Below are positions 16,896-24,998 of a stretch of 64,000 bases of DNA, piece by piece. The stretch comes from Candidatus Zhuqueibacterota bacterium. Lineage in GTDB: Bacteria > Zhuqueibacterota > Zhuqueibacteria > Residuimicrobiales > Krinioviventaceae. The notes beneath the pieces are model-generated. The model saw only the letters and a program-made list of their open reading frames with translations, did not search any database and was not told where the DNA came from. The position numbers and the translations under genes are program-made. Position 1 is the stretch's first letter. The number at the start of each line of letters is the position of its first letter. The stretch lies in NCBI GenBank assembly GCA_016928775.1, contig JAFGKD010000069.1:1-64000 (forward strand), written 5' to 3'.

Positions 16896-19271
16896 TTAAA
16901 ACTCTACGGTCACGCCGCCGACCGGGAAAGTTTTGTACTGTAGCACTTGGCTGATTGTGCCGTCATCATTGTATTGATAATTCCAGATATTATCGCGATT
17001 ATAGACGTTGATGATGTCAAAAAAGACAACCAGTGTCCAGGTTTGGAACAGGAAACGACGATCCAGACGAAGATCGAGACGGTGATAGGGCGGATAGCGC
17101 CGTGTGTTCAATTCTTGTTGTTCCTCAACCACCCAGCGTTGTAATTCGGGATAATAGACCGGCTGGGTATAGGGGCGTCCGCCGAGGTAGCGCCACTTGA
17201 GACTGATTTCAAACTCGTCGGCCGGCATAAATGGTAGCCAGGAGACGGCAAAGTACCACGGCTTACGACGCAATTTTTGGTACCAAGCAGTTTCGTACCA
17301 TCGATATTTATAGCCGCCGATGAATGTGAATACATCCCGGTAATCGTAATCTGAGGGATAATAGGTCTCAAAACGAGGATCGAGTGTTTGTGAAGCCGAG
17401 TGTGCATAACTCATAATCGTAGAAAACTTTTCCGTTAATTTCTTTTGCAAGAACATTTCAACGCCCTGGGCCTGCCCCTCAGCCGCGTTGATAAAAGTAC
17501 CGTCGTCAAAATCAAACGGATCGGGTGTGGTCAGATTCTTTTTGACCGGTATATCAAGATACTTTTTATAGTAAGCTTCGAGCGTAAGCTTGATATCATC
17601 ACGAAAAAAATGTTCGAGACCGACGACGTACTGGTTGGTATACTTGTTCCGCAATGTGTTATTTGCCGGATGCGCCGCCAATTCGACGGGATAAGGTGAT
17701 TGATAATGACGGCCGTAGGCAATATTAAAGGTCGTAATTGGACTGAGACCGAATGAAAAGCCGACTCGCGGGCTGAGGGAAAAAAAATCATTAAATTCAA
17801 AATAGTCGTAACGTAATCCACCAGTGAAACGAAGTCGTTTGGCAAGATCATAGGATAACTGGACATATCCGGCTGTCTTTGACGAATTAATGGTGTTATC
17901 CACGCGATATTCCGGATAGGTGCGAAAGATATCGATAATCGAATCGGGAGAAGCGCCACTGACATCATAGACAAAGAGGGTATCTGCATCGCCCTGAACA
18001 TTATAAATATTTTCAAGAGCTTTCAAAGAAAGACCAGCATTCACTTCCAGCTTTTTGTGTGCTTGCCACACAAAATCGCTCTTTGCGGCATATTCCGTCT
18101 CACGGGATTCGTTGGTGAAAAATGTCTCACGTCCGGGCATACGATAGACATCGACAAAAAAATCGCTGCTCACAGCAGAGAGGGTCGTGTATGAATAGAG
18201 CTTTTTATTCCAAAATGTACGCAAGGTAGCCCCGCCAATGATCTGCGAATTTCGGGTATCAATATTTTCAGCGCCGCGACCGTAACCGGCTTCGTCGCCC
18301 TCCTCGATATTGATATTATCGGTACCATAAACAGCGTTTACCAGCAGCGTATTGGCGTCATTTAATTTATAGGTCAGCTTGCCCTGCGCATTATGGTATT
18401 GTGGTACGGCAGTGAGACCGGTAGAGCTGATGACCAGATCGAGATAACTTTTACGTGCCGAGAACATAAAGCTCGCTTTTTGTCCGACAGGGCCTTCGAG
18501 GAGCAGACCGGCGCCAGCCATGCCGAGGTTACCCTCCCAACGGAAATGATCCTGGGAGCCATTTCGCAAAGACATATCCATGACAGACGAGGCGCGATCG
18601 CCGAATTTGGCGGAAAAGGCGCCGGCGTAGAAATCGACGTTACGCACCATATAGCTGTTGAGCAAGTTGATCGGCCCCCCTCCTGCTCCCTGCACAGCAA
18701 AGTGATTAGGATTAGGAATTTCGATATTATCCAGAACAAATAAATTTTCTCCAGGATAGCCACCGCGAATGATAATTTCATTCAATTGATCGCTGCCCGA
18801 GACGACCGAGGGCAGTGCCTGCATAGCGCGTTGAATATCAACCAGATCGCCGGGACTACGGCGTATTTCTTCGAAATTCATGGAGCGGGTGCTGACAATG
18901 GCTTCTTTGGGCTTTTCGAAGTAGCCGGCCGTGACTTGCACAGATTCGCCTTCGATAGCGGAGAGCTCCATAGCAACCTCAATGACCGTGGTCCTTTTAG
19001 GATTAACGATGATATTGCTGCGTTTCACGGCGGAGTAGCCAAGATAACGAATCTCCAGGTTATAGCTGCCCGGGCGCATATTTTCGATGATAAATTCGCC
19101 GTTTGTGTCGGTAGCGGCGCCGGTTTGCGTACCAACGACAAGCACATTGGCGCCGATGAGCGGCTCGAGAGTGCGACTGTCGACCACACGTCCAGCGATT
19201 TTTCCCTCAACAGCAAACGAAGCTGTTGCAATAGCGAGGGAAATGACAAAAATAAAATGCTTTGAAATCAC
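16896..19271 (-). CDS. TonB-dependent outer-membrane receptor with carboxypeptidase-like N-terminal domain
   Basis: A 791-residue outer-membrane transporter. A signal peptide (about residues 1-20) is followed by a CarboxypepD_reg-like domain (KIAGRVVDSRTLEPLIGANV to about 105), a plug (MQALPSVVSGSDQLNEIIIRGG) and a 22-stranded barrel ending in FPVGGVTVEF. It is shorter than SusC proteins and has no SusD partner next to it, so the substrate (siderophore, cobalamin, metal or oligosaccharide) is open. The start is GTG at 19271, with GAGGA about ten bases upstream. The adjacent intergenic DNA is gene-poor. Confidence 0.93.
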   Translation of the reverse strand: MISKHFIFVISLAIATASFAVEGKIAGRVVDSRTLEPLIGANVLVVGTQTGAATDTNGEFIIENMRPGSYNLEIRYLGYSAVKRSNIIVNPKRTTVIEVAMELSAIEGESVQVTAGYFEKPKEAIVSTRSMNFEEIRRSPGDLVDIQRAMQALPSVVSGSDQLNEIIIRGGYPGENLFVLDNIEIPNPNHFAVQGAGGGPINLLNSYMVRNVDFYAGAFSAKFGDRASSVMDMSLRNGSQDHFRWEGNLGMAGAGLLLEGPVGQKASFMFSARKSYLDLVISSTGLTAVPQYHNAQGKLTYKLNDANTLLVNAVYGTDNINIEEGDEAGYGRGAENIDTRNSQIIGGATLRTFWNKKLYSYTTLSAVSSDFFVDVYRMPGRETFFTNESRETEYAAKSDFVWQAHKKLEVNAGLSLKALENIYNVQGDADTLFVYDVSGASPDSIIDIFRTYPEYRVDNTINSSKTAGYVQLSYDLAKRLRFTGGLRYDYFEFNDFFSLSPRVGFSFGLSPITTFNIAYGRHYQSPYPVELAAHPANNTLRNKYTNQYVVGLEHFFRDDIKLTLEAYYKKYLDIPVKKNLTTPDPFDFDDGTFINAAEGQAQGVEMFLQKKLTEKFSTIMSYAHSASQTLDPRFETYYPSDYDYRDVFTFIGGYKYRWYETAWYQKLRRKPWYFAVSWLPFMPADEFEISLKWRYLGGRPYTQPVYYPELQRWVVEEQQELNTRRYPPYHRLDLRLDRRFLFQTWTLVVFFDIINVYNRDNIWNYQYNDDGTISQVLQYKTFPVGGVTVEF

Positions 19272-19338
19272 GTTTTTTTATTCCTCTGGATAAACCACAT
19301 ATATCTTTGGCCGAGCGAAATATGTTTTCTCACAAGTT

Positions 19339-19374
19339 GTCCCGTTGGGACGTTTTCTTCTGCCCCGTTGGGGC
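19339..19374. repeat. Two tandem GTT-loop hairpins
   Basis: GTCCCGTTGGGAC at 19339-19351 and GCCCCGTTGGGGC at 19362-19374 are each perfect five-base-pair stems around a GTT loop, ten bases apart. A T-rich linker lies between them. The pair looks like a copy of an interspersed palindromic repeat rather than a terminator, because no T-run follows the second stem. Confidence 0.6.
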
Positions 19375-19457
19375 GTCCCCCTCTCAATAAACATCAATAT
19401 TTCCAATCAATCTCTCTATTTCCAATCGCGCCATTCTTGCCTGAAAACGCGCACTAA

Positions 19458-19664
19458 TCAGTGTGTTTTGCGCGACTTTTCCAGCTCTCTCCACTGTTGG
19501 TTATCGACAAACATAGCGAATCCGTCGAACAGGGTCCAATTCAAATTTATCCGTCCAGCCGTATTCGACGTTGTAGACGAACCAATGCTGAACGAATTAT
19601 TGGATTCCTCATCGGCATGCGACAAGCGATAGTCGCCGGGAAAATCAACTTTTAACTCAGGCAG
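19458..19664 (-). pseudogene. Remnant of a TolC-family outer-membrane efflux gene
   Basis: About 68 codons in one minus-strand frame encode LPELKVDFPGDYRLS and then INLNWTLFDGFAMF, the pattern seen early in TolC-type outer-membrane factors (WTLFDG is typical). The remaining part of such a protein, about 350 residues, is absent on both sides: upstream the frame runs into repeat-like sequence and downstream it stops at once. It is therefore called a decayed fragment and not a gene. Confidence 0.45.
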
Positions 19665-19735
19665 GACAGTTGCACAACCTGGGTGTCGACTATCCTGGGA
19701 CGCACGGACGCCTCGTGCTTTGGGTCCTCCTTGCG
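19665..19735. repeat. Repeat-like intergenic segment
   Basis: The segment reads through as GGPKARGVRASQDSRHPG in one minus-strand frame and joins abruptly to the TolC-like remnant. I recall similar spurious translations of interspersed DNA repeats in environmental genomes, which is the only basis for the call. No second copy is seen in this window. Confidence 0.3.
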
Positions 19736-19797
19736 CAAACAGTATATATCCTCGATTCATTCCGTTTATAGTTTACAGAAGTAAAATTTGAAGGGGA

Positions 19798-20772
19798 CTA
19801 CTGTGCACCACCGAGCGTTTCCAATCCTTGCGTAACAGTCAACACATTTTTATAGTTTAATTCTGTACGCGCTTTCGTGTCATTCACCGTCAGATTGGTA
19901 CCTAATAGCCGAACCATCGCCGGCACAAGAGGTGGCTCCCCTTTTTGTTTGAATTGTTTCCACAAGAATGTGATGAGATGAGCTGCAGCCAGCGCCATCC
20001 AGCGGGGTATTGTTTTTTCCCCAAGATCGATTCCCTGTGTGTGCGCGTAGGCGGTAAAAAAATCTTTGAATGGCCAGCGTTCGCCATCGGTAATGTGATA
20101 GACCTCCCCTCCAGAATTGCTGTTGGTGGCAGCCAGCACAGCCGCCGCGAGATTATCGACATGGCAGGTTGAGAGAGCGTGACGTCCGCCGCTGATCCAG
20201 CGAAAATGCCCCTTTTCCAAAATATCACGCAACATATCAACATGCGGATTATCTGAGCCCCAGATAAAGGGCGGTCGCAAAACGATCGTCTGCATATCCG
20301 GGCTGTTTGCCGCAATAACGGCTAATTCCGCTTGATATTTGGTTTCCGAATAGAGGTCGCGGGGTAACCTGGGGGGCATGTAGGTTTCATCGACGTTCTC
20401 CACCGACTTGCCGCTGATGACCGATGCGGCACCAATGTAGATAAATGTGCGAATGCCCGATTCTTTGGCCGCATCCAGCAGTGCTTTGGTGCCTTCCACA
20501 TTGGTTGTATAAAAGGTTTTGGGATCGCCCCAAAAGCGAAAAAATGCGGCAGCGTGTACGACATTTTCGCATAATTGCATCGTATTTTTCAACGCCGTAT
20601 GATTATACAAACTACCGGGAATCGCAAAAGCGCCCAACTCGCGGACAACGGCGGCTGCCGCGTTGGAGCGCACGAGAGCAAATACTTTATAGCCATGTTC
20701 GCGGAAAAAAGGAATAAAATGGCGTCCCACGAATCCCGAACCGCCGGTTAAAAATATTCTGTCTGAATTCAT
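19798..20772 (-). CDS. NAD-dependent epimerase/dehydratase (3-beta-HSD-like SDR)
   Basis: A 324-residue extended short-chain dehydrogenase. The nucleotide motif is TGGSGFVGRHF (residues 9-19) and the catalytic Tyr-x3-Lys is YSETK. The region VVHAAAFFRFWGD and the later LRPPFIWGSDNPHVD match the 3-beta-hydroxysteroid dehydrogenase/isomerase branch, used in bacteria on sterol-like, sugar-nucleotide or flavonoid substrates; the real substrate is unknown. It lies 15 bases downstream of the site-2 protease gene, and three genes (22380 to 19798) appear to form an operon. Confidence 0.9.
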   Translation of the reverse strand: MNSDRIFLTGGSGFVGRHFIPFFREHGYKVFALVRSNAAAAVVRELGAFAIPGSLYNHTALKNTMQLCENVVHAAAFFRFWGDPKTFYTTNVEGTKALLDAAKESGIRTFIYIGAASVISGKSVENVDETYMPPRLPRDLYSETKYQAELAVIAANSPDMQTIVLRPPFIWGSDNPHVDMLRDILEKGHFRWISGGRHALSTCHVDNLAAAVLAATNSNSGGEVYHITDGERWPFKDFFTAYAHTQGIDLGEKTIPRWMALAAAHLITFLWKQFKQKGEPPLVPAMVRLLGTNLTVNDTKARTELNYKNVLTVTQGLETLGGAQ

Positions 20773-20787
20773 GGCAAAAACCTCTGA

Positions 20788-21501
20788 TCATGCCCGACTG
20801 TGCTGCAAGGCGGTATGAATCATCATAAATTCGCCGATATTTTCCATAGTCAACAAACCGGAGAGTTTGCCATTGCGCAATACCGGCATAATCCTGCATT
20901 GGCACGCCTGCAAACGGGCCATGGCATGTTGCAGCATCTCGGAGGCCTCGGCATTTTGAAAATAGGTGTCCATCACCACTTTGACCTGTGCATCTTGCCC
21001 GAATTTCGCCAGGCCATCCATGGGAAAGGCCGGTAATAAATTAAAAGCGACCAAAAATATGTTAACAACCATCAATCGTTCAAGCAGCGAGCCACCCGTG
21101 ACCGACAGGGCCGATAACGGCTGCAACGTTTTGGTCAACATCAGGATGACGAACAAAATTGCCGCAATGACCACATTAACGGCCGGACCGGCCAGAGCGA
21201 CCACAAGCTCCTGGCCCGGTTTGTCCGGCATGCGCTCGAGTTTGGCGACACCACCTATTGGATAGAGTGTAATATCCCTCGTTTTTATCCCGTAGCGTAT
21301 TGCAGCCAGGGCATGTCCATATTCGTGCAAAACGACGCACAAGAACAAGAGCAGGATAAAAAATACACCCTGCGCCGCCATGAGGATATCCCGATCACGC
21401 AGCCAATGCGTCAGTGCCACCCATCCCAGTATGAGCATAAAAGTCGCATGAATATAAACCGGGATTCCCTTGAATTGTGCTATTTTAACAGACCATTTCA
21501 T
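20788..21501 (-). CDS. Site-2 protease family (M50) protein with internal deletion
   Basis: An intramembrane zinc metalloprotease. HEYGHA (about residues 59-64) supplies the zinc ligands and the third ligand Asp is in NLLPAFPMDG. N-terminal membrane helices and GGVAKLERMPDKPGQEL are as in the family. After PMDG the sequence jumps directly to LAKFGQDAQVKVVMD and a single CBS-like unit (MPVLRNGKLSGLLTMENIGEF). Relatives, as I remember them, have about 120-130 more residues here: the GRVLRALL helix, further membrane helices and a first CBS domain. The gene is in frame and 237 codons long, so it may be a shortened but expressed protein. Confidence 0.88.
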   Translation of the reverse strand: MKWSVKIAQFKGIPVYIHATFMLILGWVALTHWLRDRDILMAAQGVFFILLLFLCVVLHEYGHALAAIRYGIKTRDITLYPIGGVAKLERMPDKPGQELVVALAGPAVNVVIAAILFVILMLTKTLQPLSALSVTGGSLLERLMVVNIFLVAFNLLPAFPMDGLAKFGQDAQVKVVMDTYFQNAEASEMLQHAMARLQACQCRIMPVLRNGKLSGLLTMENIGEFMMIHTALQHSRA

Positions 21502-21516
21502 ATTTTGCCCTCATAA

Positions 21517-22380
21517 TTAAAATAATGCATCCTTTTTTTCCGAAGCAATATTGATAAAAACATCATGATAAAACTGACCTATTTCGGTAAAATACTCTTC
21601 ATGCATCGGCAGGTCGTTGTGCGATCCGTCTTTGATAATGATCAATTTATCGGTTGATGTGGAAGAACTGTTGTACAATTTCTCCGCCATGGCATATGGT
21701 GTCACCTTGTCGGCATCGCCGGCGATAACCAACAGGGGATTCCGGTAATCAGCAATCCATTCAACATTGTTATTCTTTTTCAGCTGATCATCGATCTTAA
21801 ATCTGACCAATGGCTTGACGAACCAGGGCACTAACATGTTTGTCAATTCCTGAATGGTGGTTATCGGAGACTCGAGCACCAAACCGGCGCACTCATATTC
21901 AGACGCCATATAGGTAGCGATAAAGCTGCCCAGCGAGTGGCCATGGATTACGAGCTGGTGTGGAGATACACCTTTTTCCTGCACAAGAAAGTGATAAGCG
22001 GCGGAACCATCCATTCTCAAACCGTCAACGGATGGATCACCATTGTTTTGGCCGTAGCCCCGGTAATCAAAGACCAACAGATTGACGGGATGTCGCAAAA
22101 ATGCCTGAATGATGTGTTGTGACGCAACTCTTACAAAGCCATTACCACCGTAATAGAGTACTGTTCCGATCGCATCTGGTTTGCTGATCCACCAGCCGTA
22201 TAAAGAAAGCCCGTCTTTTGTCGGAATGCGAACTGTCTCGACCGAAGCACCCTGTTCCTTGATAAAAGATTCGTCGATAGTTCGTTTTACATCAAAGACG
22301 TCTTTTTCCGATATCGTAATTGTTGTGCAGGAAACCACTGTCAATGTCAACAACAAGAGATATAAAATTGTTTTTTTCAT
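21517..22380 (-). CDS. Alpha/beta-hydrolase lipoprotein
   Basis: A 287-residue serine hydrolase with a lipoprotein signal (LLTLTVVSC, Cys18). The nucleophile elbow is GHSLG. A catalytic Asp is likely in VIAGDADKVTP and the His in KDGSHNDLP. The fold is that of COG1073/BEM46-type hydrolases (TKDGLSLYGWW, VLYYGGNGFV, VFDYRGYGQNNG). The substrate is unknown. The start has GGAAG three bases upstream. It heads a three-gene run with the M50 protease and the epimerase, with 15-base gaps. Confidence 0.9.
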   Translation of the reverse strand: MKKTILYLLLLTLTVVSCTTITISEKDVFDVKRTIDESFIKEQGASVETVRIPTKDGLSLYGWWISKPDAIGTVLYYGGNGFVRVASQHIIQAFLRHPVNLLVFDYRGYGQNNGDPSVDGLRMDGSAAYHFLVQEKGVSPHQLVIHGHSLGSFIATYMASEYECAGLVLESPITTIQELTNMLVPWFVKPLVRFKIDDQLKKNNNVEWIADYRNPLLVIAGDADKVTPYAMAEKLYNSSSTSTDKLIIIKDGSHNDLPMHEEYFTEIGQFYHDVFINIASEKKDALF

Positions 22381-22437
22381 AATCTTCCGGTTTCAGATTT
22401 TAATTCATCGTTCATCTATTTTGATGCACGTTTGATC

Positions 22438-23973
22438 TCAGAGTTTCTCAATGTTTTCCAAATAGTATTTCGCTTGCGAAATTATTTCGTTTTTCACGGA
22501 TTCGGCCATCCGATCCCATGTCTTATACATCAAACCGACTCGGGGATGTCTGGCCAGTTTGTCGCGGTGTCGAGCGTAAAAATGCCAATAGAGACTGTTG
22601 AAAGGGCAGGCATGCTCACCCACTTTTTTGTTTTTGTCGTAAATGCAGTGCTGACAATAGTCACTCATCTTGTGGATGTAATTGGCGGACGAAACGTAAG
22701 GTTTGGTAGCGATGATTCCACCATCGGCGTACTGGCTCATACCGCGGGTATTGGTGATTTCCACCCATTCAATGGCATCAATGTAAACACCGAGATACCA
22801 TGCATCCACCTCGTCCGGATGGATGCCGGCTAACAGGGCAAAATTGCCGGTCACCATGAGGCGCTGGATATGATGTGCATAGGCTTTTTCAAGTGATTGC
22901 CTGATCACCTGGTGCATACAATTCATTTTTGTCCGACCATCCCAGTAAAAATGCGGTAACGTTTGCATGTGGTGGAAGAAATTCATGTTGGCGAATTCCG
23001 GCATGAGCGCCCAGTAGACGCCGCGCATATATTCGCGCCATCCCAGGATTTGCCGCACAAAGCCTTCCACCTGAGCCAGGGATATTTTGTGTTGTTTCCT
23101 TTCTAGGGCGTCCACCGCAGCCTGTATCACTTCCAGGGGATGCAGCATTTTGCTGTTGAGCGAAAAGGAAAGTCGAGAGTGAAAAAGCGACCATTCGTTA
23201 TGGGTCATCGCATCCTGAAACGTACCAAAATATGGGAGACCATGTTCAACAAAGTGACTCAGCAGGTCGAGACTCTGATGACGATTGATCGGCCACAAAA
23301 GTTTATCCTCTGTCTCGCCCATTGTTCGAACCTTCATTTTGTTGAGCACCTTTTTTATCGCCACGATGTCATTGTCGAACAGTCGAGGTGCAGGAATGGA
23401 TGGTGAACCATCGTAACGGTTACGATTTTCCACATCGTAATTCCAGTGTCCTCCACGCGGTGCTGTACCTTCCATCAGGATATTGTAGCGTTTGCGCATC
23501 AAACGATAAAATGATTCCATCACAAACTGTTTTTTGCCGTGAAAATGATCCGCAACGGCTTCTCTTGAGGACAAAAAATGCTCGGATTCGACGGCAGCCG
23601 TCGCGATATTGAGCGATTGACAAAACTCGCGCAGTTGTTTGTCCAGCCGATACTCATCCGGCAAAATGTATTCAAATCGTTTGATCTGATAGCGATCAAT
23701 CAAATCGGAGAGATTCCGGGATAAAATACCGGTGTTTGATGCGGCATCCAGGGCACTATATAAAACATGATGCCCCTGTTTTTTAAGCTCGACTGCGAAT
23801 GCTCGCATGGCAGCAAAAAATCCCGTCAGCTTTTGAATATGATGTCGCACATAATCTGTCTCTTGTCGCAGCTCCATCAACACATATAAAATGTTCGCAT
23901 CTTTTTTTTTGAACCACGAATGTTGCCGATTGAGCTGATCACCGAGGATTAGACGGAGCGTATCAGGCTTCAT
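22438..23973 (-). CDS. Cryptochrome/photolyase of the iron-sulfur (PhrB/FeS-BCP) class
   Basis: A 511-residue flavoprotein expected to repair (6-4) or related UV photoproducts, or to sense light. The N-terminal photolyase-related domain (TLRLILGDQLN, then YVLMELRQETDYVRHH) is followed by the helical FAD domain (VEGFVRQILGWREYMRG, RLMVTGNFALLAGI). Iron-sulfur ligands are likely in CQHCIYDKNKKVGEHACPFN plus the Cys of TKMNCMHQ. Length and motifs match the prokaryotic iron-sulfur photolyases. It is divergent from the DUF4397 gene. An FAD oxidoreductase follows nearby; such pairs are common, as recalled. Confidence 0.92.
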   Translation of the reverse strand: MKPDTLRLILGDQLNRQHSWFKKKDANILYVLMELRQETDYVRHHIQKLTGFFAAMRAFAVELKKQGHHVLYSALDAASNTGILSRNLSDLIDRYQIKRFEYILPDEYRLDKQLREFCQSLNIATAAVESEHFLSSREAVADHFHGKKQFVMESFYRLMRKRYNILMEGTAPRGGHWNYDVENRNRYDGSPSIPAPRLFDNDIVAIKKVLNKMKVRTMGETEDKLLWPINRHQSLDLLSHFVEHGLPYFGTFQDAMTHNEWSLFHSRLSFSLNSKMLHPLEVIQAAVDALERKQHKISLAQVEGFVRQILGWREYMRGVYWALMPEFANMNFFHHMQTLPHFYWDGRTKMNCMHQVIRQSLEKAYAHHIQRLMVTGNFALLAGIHPDEVDAWYLGVYIDAIEWVEITNTRGMSQYADGGIIATKPYVSSANYIHKMSDYCQHCIYDKNKKVGEHACPFNSLYWHFYARHRDKLARHPRVGLMYKTWDRMAESVKNEIISQAKYYLENIEKL

Positions 23974-24052
23974 GAGTCACCATAAGATATTTTTCTCTTT
24001 TTTTCATACTATCTAAACCATTAATTTTTGGGAATTATTCACTAAATGTTTA

Positions 24053-24101
24053 TATAATGTCTAATTTTTTTCTATTTTTATGGAATTATTTATTAGACAT
24101 T
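24053..24101 (+). promoter_or_regulatory. Putative promoter -10 and inverted-repeat operator
   Basis: TATAAT at 24053-24058 with TTGGGA at 24028-24033 (19-base spacer) could form a promoter for the DUF4397 gene. A perfect ten-base inverted repeat, AATGTCTAAT at 24056-24065 and ATTAGACATT at 24092-24101, overlaps the -10 and brackets the likely start of transcription. It may be an operator between the divergent photolyase and DUF4397 genes, or a hairpin in the leader RNA. Confidence 0.4.
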
Positions 24102-24163
24102 TTCGTTACATACTTCAAGATCGAAAAACAGAAAACAGTAAAACAAAAAAAAGGAGTCACAAA

Positions 24164-24850
24164 ATGAAATTTCGCAAATTTTTTTCGATTATAGCTATCT
24201 TCTCGCTTTTGGCCGTCATGGGCTGCAGTGATGATGATAACGGCACCACGCCGGAGCCGACGAGCAAAGCCATGGTCAAAGTCGTACACGCTTCCCCTGA
24301 CGCTCCTGGCGTTGACCTTCTTGTCGATAATGCCGTTGCCGGTACAAACTTGACGTTCCCGAAAAACACCGGTTACCTAGAAGTTGATGCCGGTACAAGA
24401 AATATCAAAGTGAATGTGACCGGAACAGATCAAACGGTCATCGAGGCCAACCTGGAGTTGATGAAAGACAAAGCATATTCTGTTTTCGCCATCAACACGG
24501 TGGCCAACCTTTCTCCGCTGGTTTTGGAAGATAATCTGGCGACACCGGCAAGTGGAAAAGCACATGTTCGATTCATTCATTTGTCGCCGAACGCGCCGTC
24601 CGTTGATATAACCCTGACAGATGGAACAGTTGTATTCGGAAATGTCGAGTTTTCAAAATATGTTGATTTTACACCGCTTGATGCAGCGACTTATAATCTG
24701 CAAGTGCGCGTGCATGGCACGGATACCGTAGTCCTTGACTTGCCCGGCATCCAATTGATGAACCAAAAAATATACACCGTTTTCGCTAAAGGACTTGTCG
24801 GTGGCAATGGTGCGCAAGCGTTGGGTGCCGAGATTATTTTGCACAACTGA
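24164..24850 (+). CDS. DUF4397 domain lipoprotein
   Basis: A 228-residue exported lipoprotein; AAGGAG at 24151-24156 and the signal peptide (FSLLAVMGC) fix the start at 24164, not the upstream ATG at 24080. An acidic/TP linker (SDDDNGTTPEPTS) precedes two tandem DUF4397 units: VKVVHASPDAPGVDLLVD (about residues 41-120) and VRFIHLSPNAPSVDI (about 136-215), each ending in YSVFA or YTVFA. These domains are found on surface or periplasmic proteins and lack a known activity. Two terminators follow the gene. Confidence 0.9.
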   Translation: MKFRKFFSIIAIFSLLAVMGCSDDDNGTTPEPTSKAMVKVVHASPDAPGVDLLVDNAVAGTNLTFPKNTGYLEVDAGTRNIKVNVTGTDQTVIEANLELMKDKAYSVFAINTVANLSPLVLEDNLATPASGKAHVRFIHLSPNAPSVDITLTDGTVVFGNVEFSKYVDFTPLDAATYNLQVRVHGTDTVVLDLPGIQLMNQKIYTVFAKGLVGGNGAQALGAEIILHN

Positions 24851-24860
24851 TGAATAACGA

Positions 24861-24886
24861 AGGGTTGAAAACATCAACCCTCTTTA
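24861..24886 (+). terminator. Rho-independent terminator
   Basis: AGGGTTGA at 24861-24868 pairs with TCAACCCT at 24874-24881 around AAACA, followed by a T-rich tail. It begins ten bases after the DUF4397 stop codon. Confidence 0.75.
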
Positions 24887-24943
24887 TATAAATGCATAGT
24901 TGCGAAATAATATATTACAAAATCCCCTCATACCATACAAAAC

Positions 24944-24976
24944 AAAGGCCGGGAAAGCTGCTTTCCCGGCCTTTTT
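24944..24976 (+). terminator. Strong hairpin terminator or attenuator
   Basis: AAAGGCCGGGAAAG (24944-24957) pairs perfectly over 14 bases with CTTTCCCGGCCTTT (24961-24974) around a CTG loop, and the T-run of the right arm continues to 24976. It ends about 22 bases before the start codon of the FAD oxidoreductase, so it may be a second terminator for the DUF4397 gene or an attenuator in the leader of the next gene. An A-rich run on the left arm would let it work on the other strand too. Confidence 0.75.
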
Positions 24977-24998
24977 ATTAAAAGGACGAATTATTAAA

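Larger units (their letters stand above)
19272..19797. other. Gene-poor intergenic region
   Basis: This 526-base stretch separates the TonB receptor and epimerase genes and holds no intact gene. It contains two tandem GTT-loop hairpins at 19339-19374, a remnant of a TolC-family gene at 19458-19664 and a repeat-like segment at about 19665-19735. These are described separately. Confidence 0.6.

Noticed and set aside
16896..19271. SusC-type polysaccharide importer
   Set aside because: The protein is too short for SusC and no SusD gene is beside it.
19458..19760. Intact 100-residue gene
   Set aside because: The first third is repeat-like sequence and the rest is a fragment of a much larger family.
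24900..24998. N-terminal extension of the FAD oxidoreductase from the ATG at 24900
   Set aside because: It would translate the terminator hairpin, while 24999 has its own ribosome site and starts the FAD motif.
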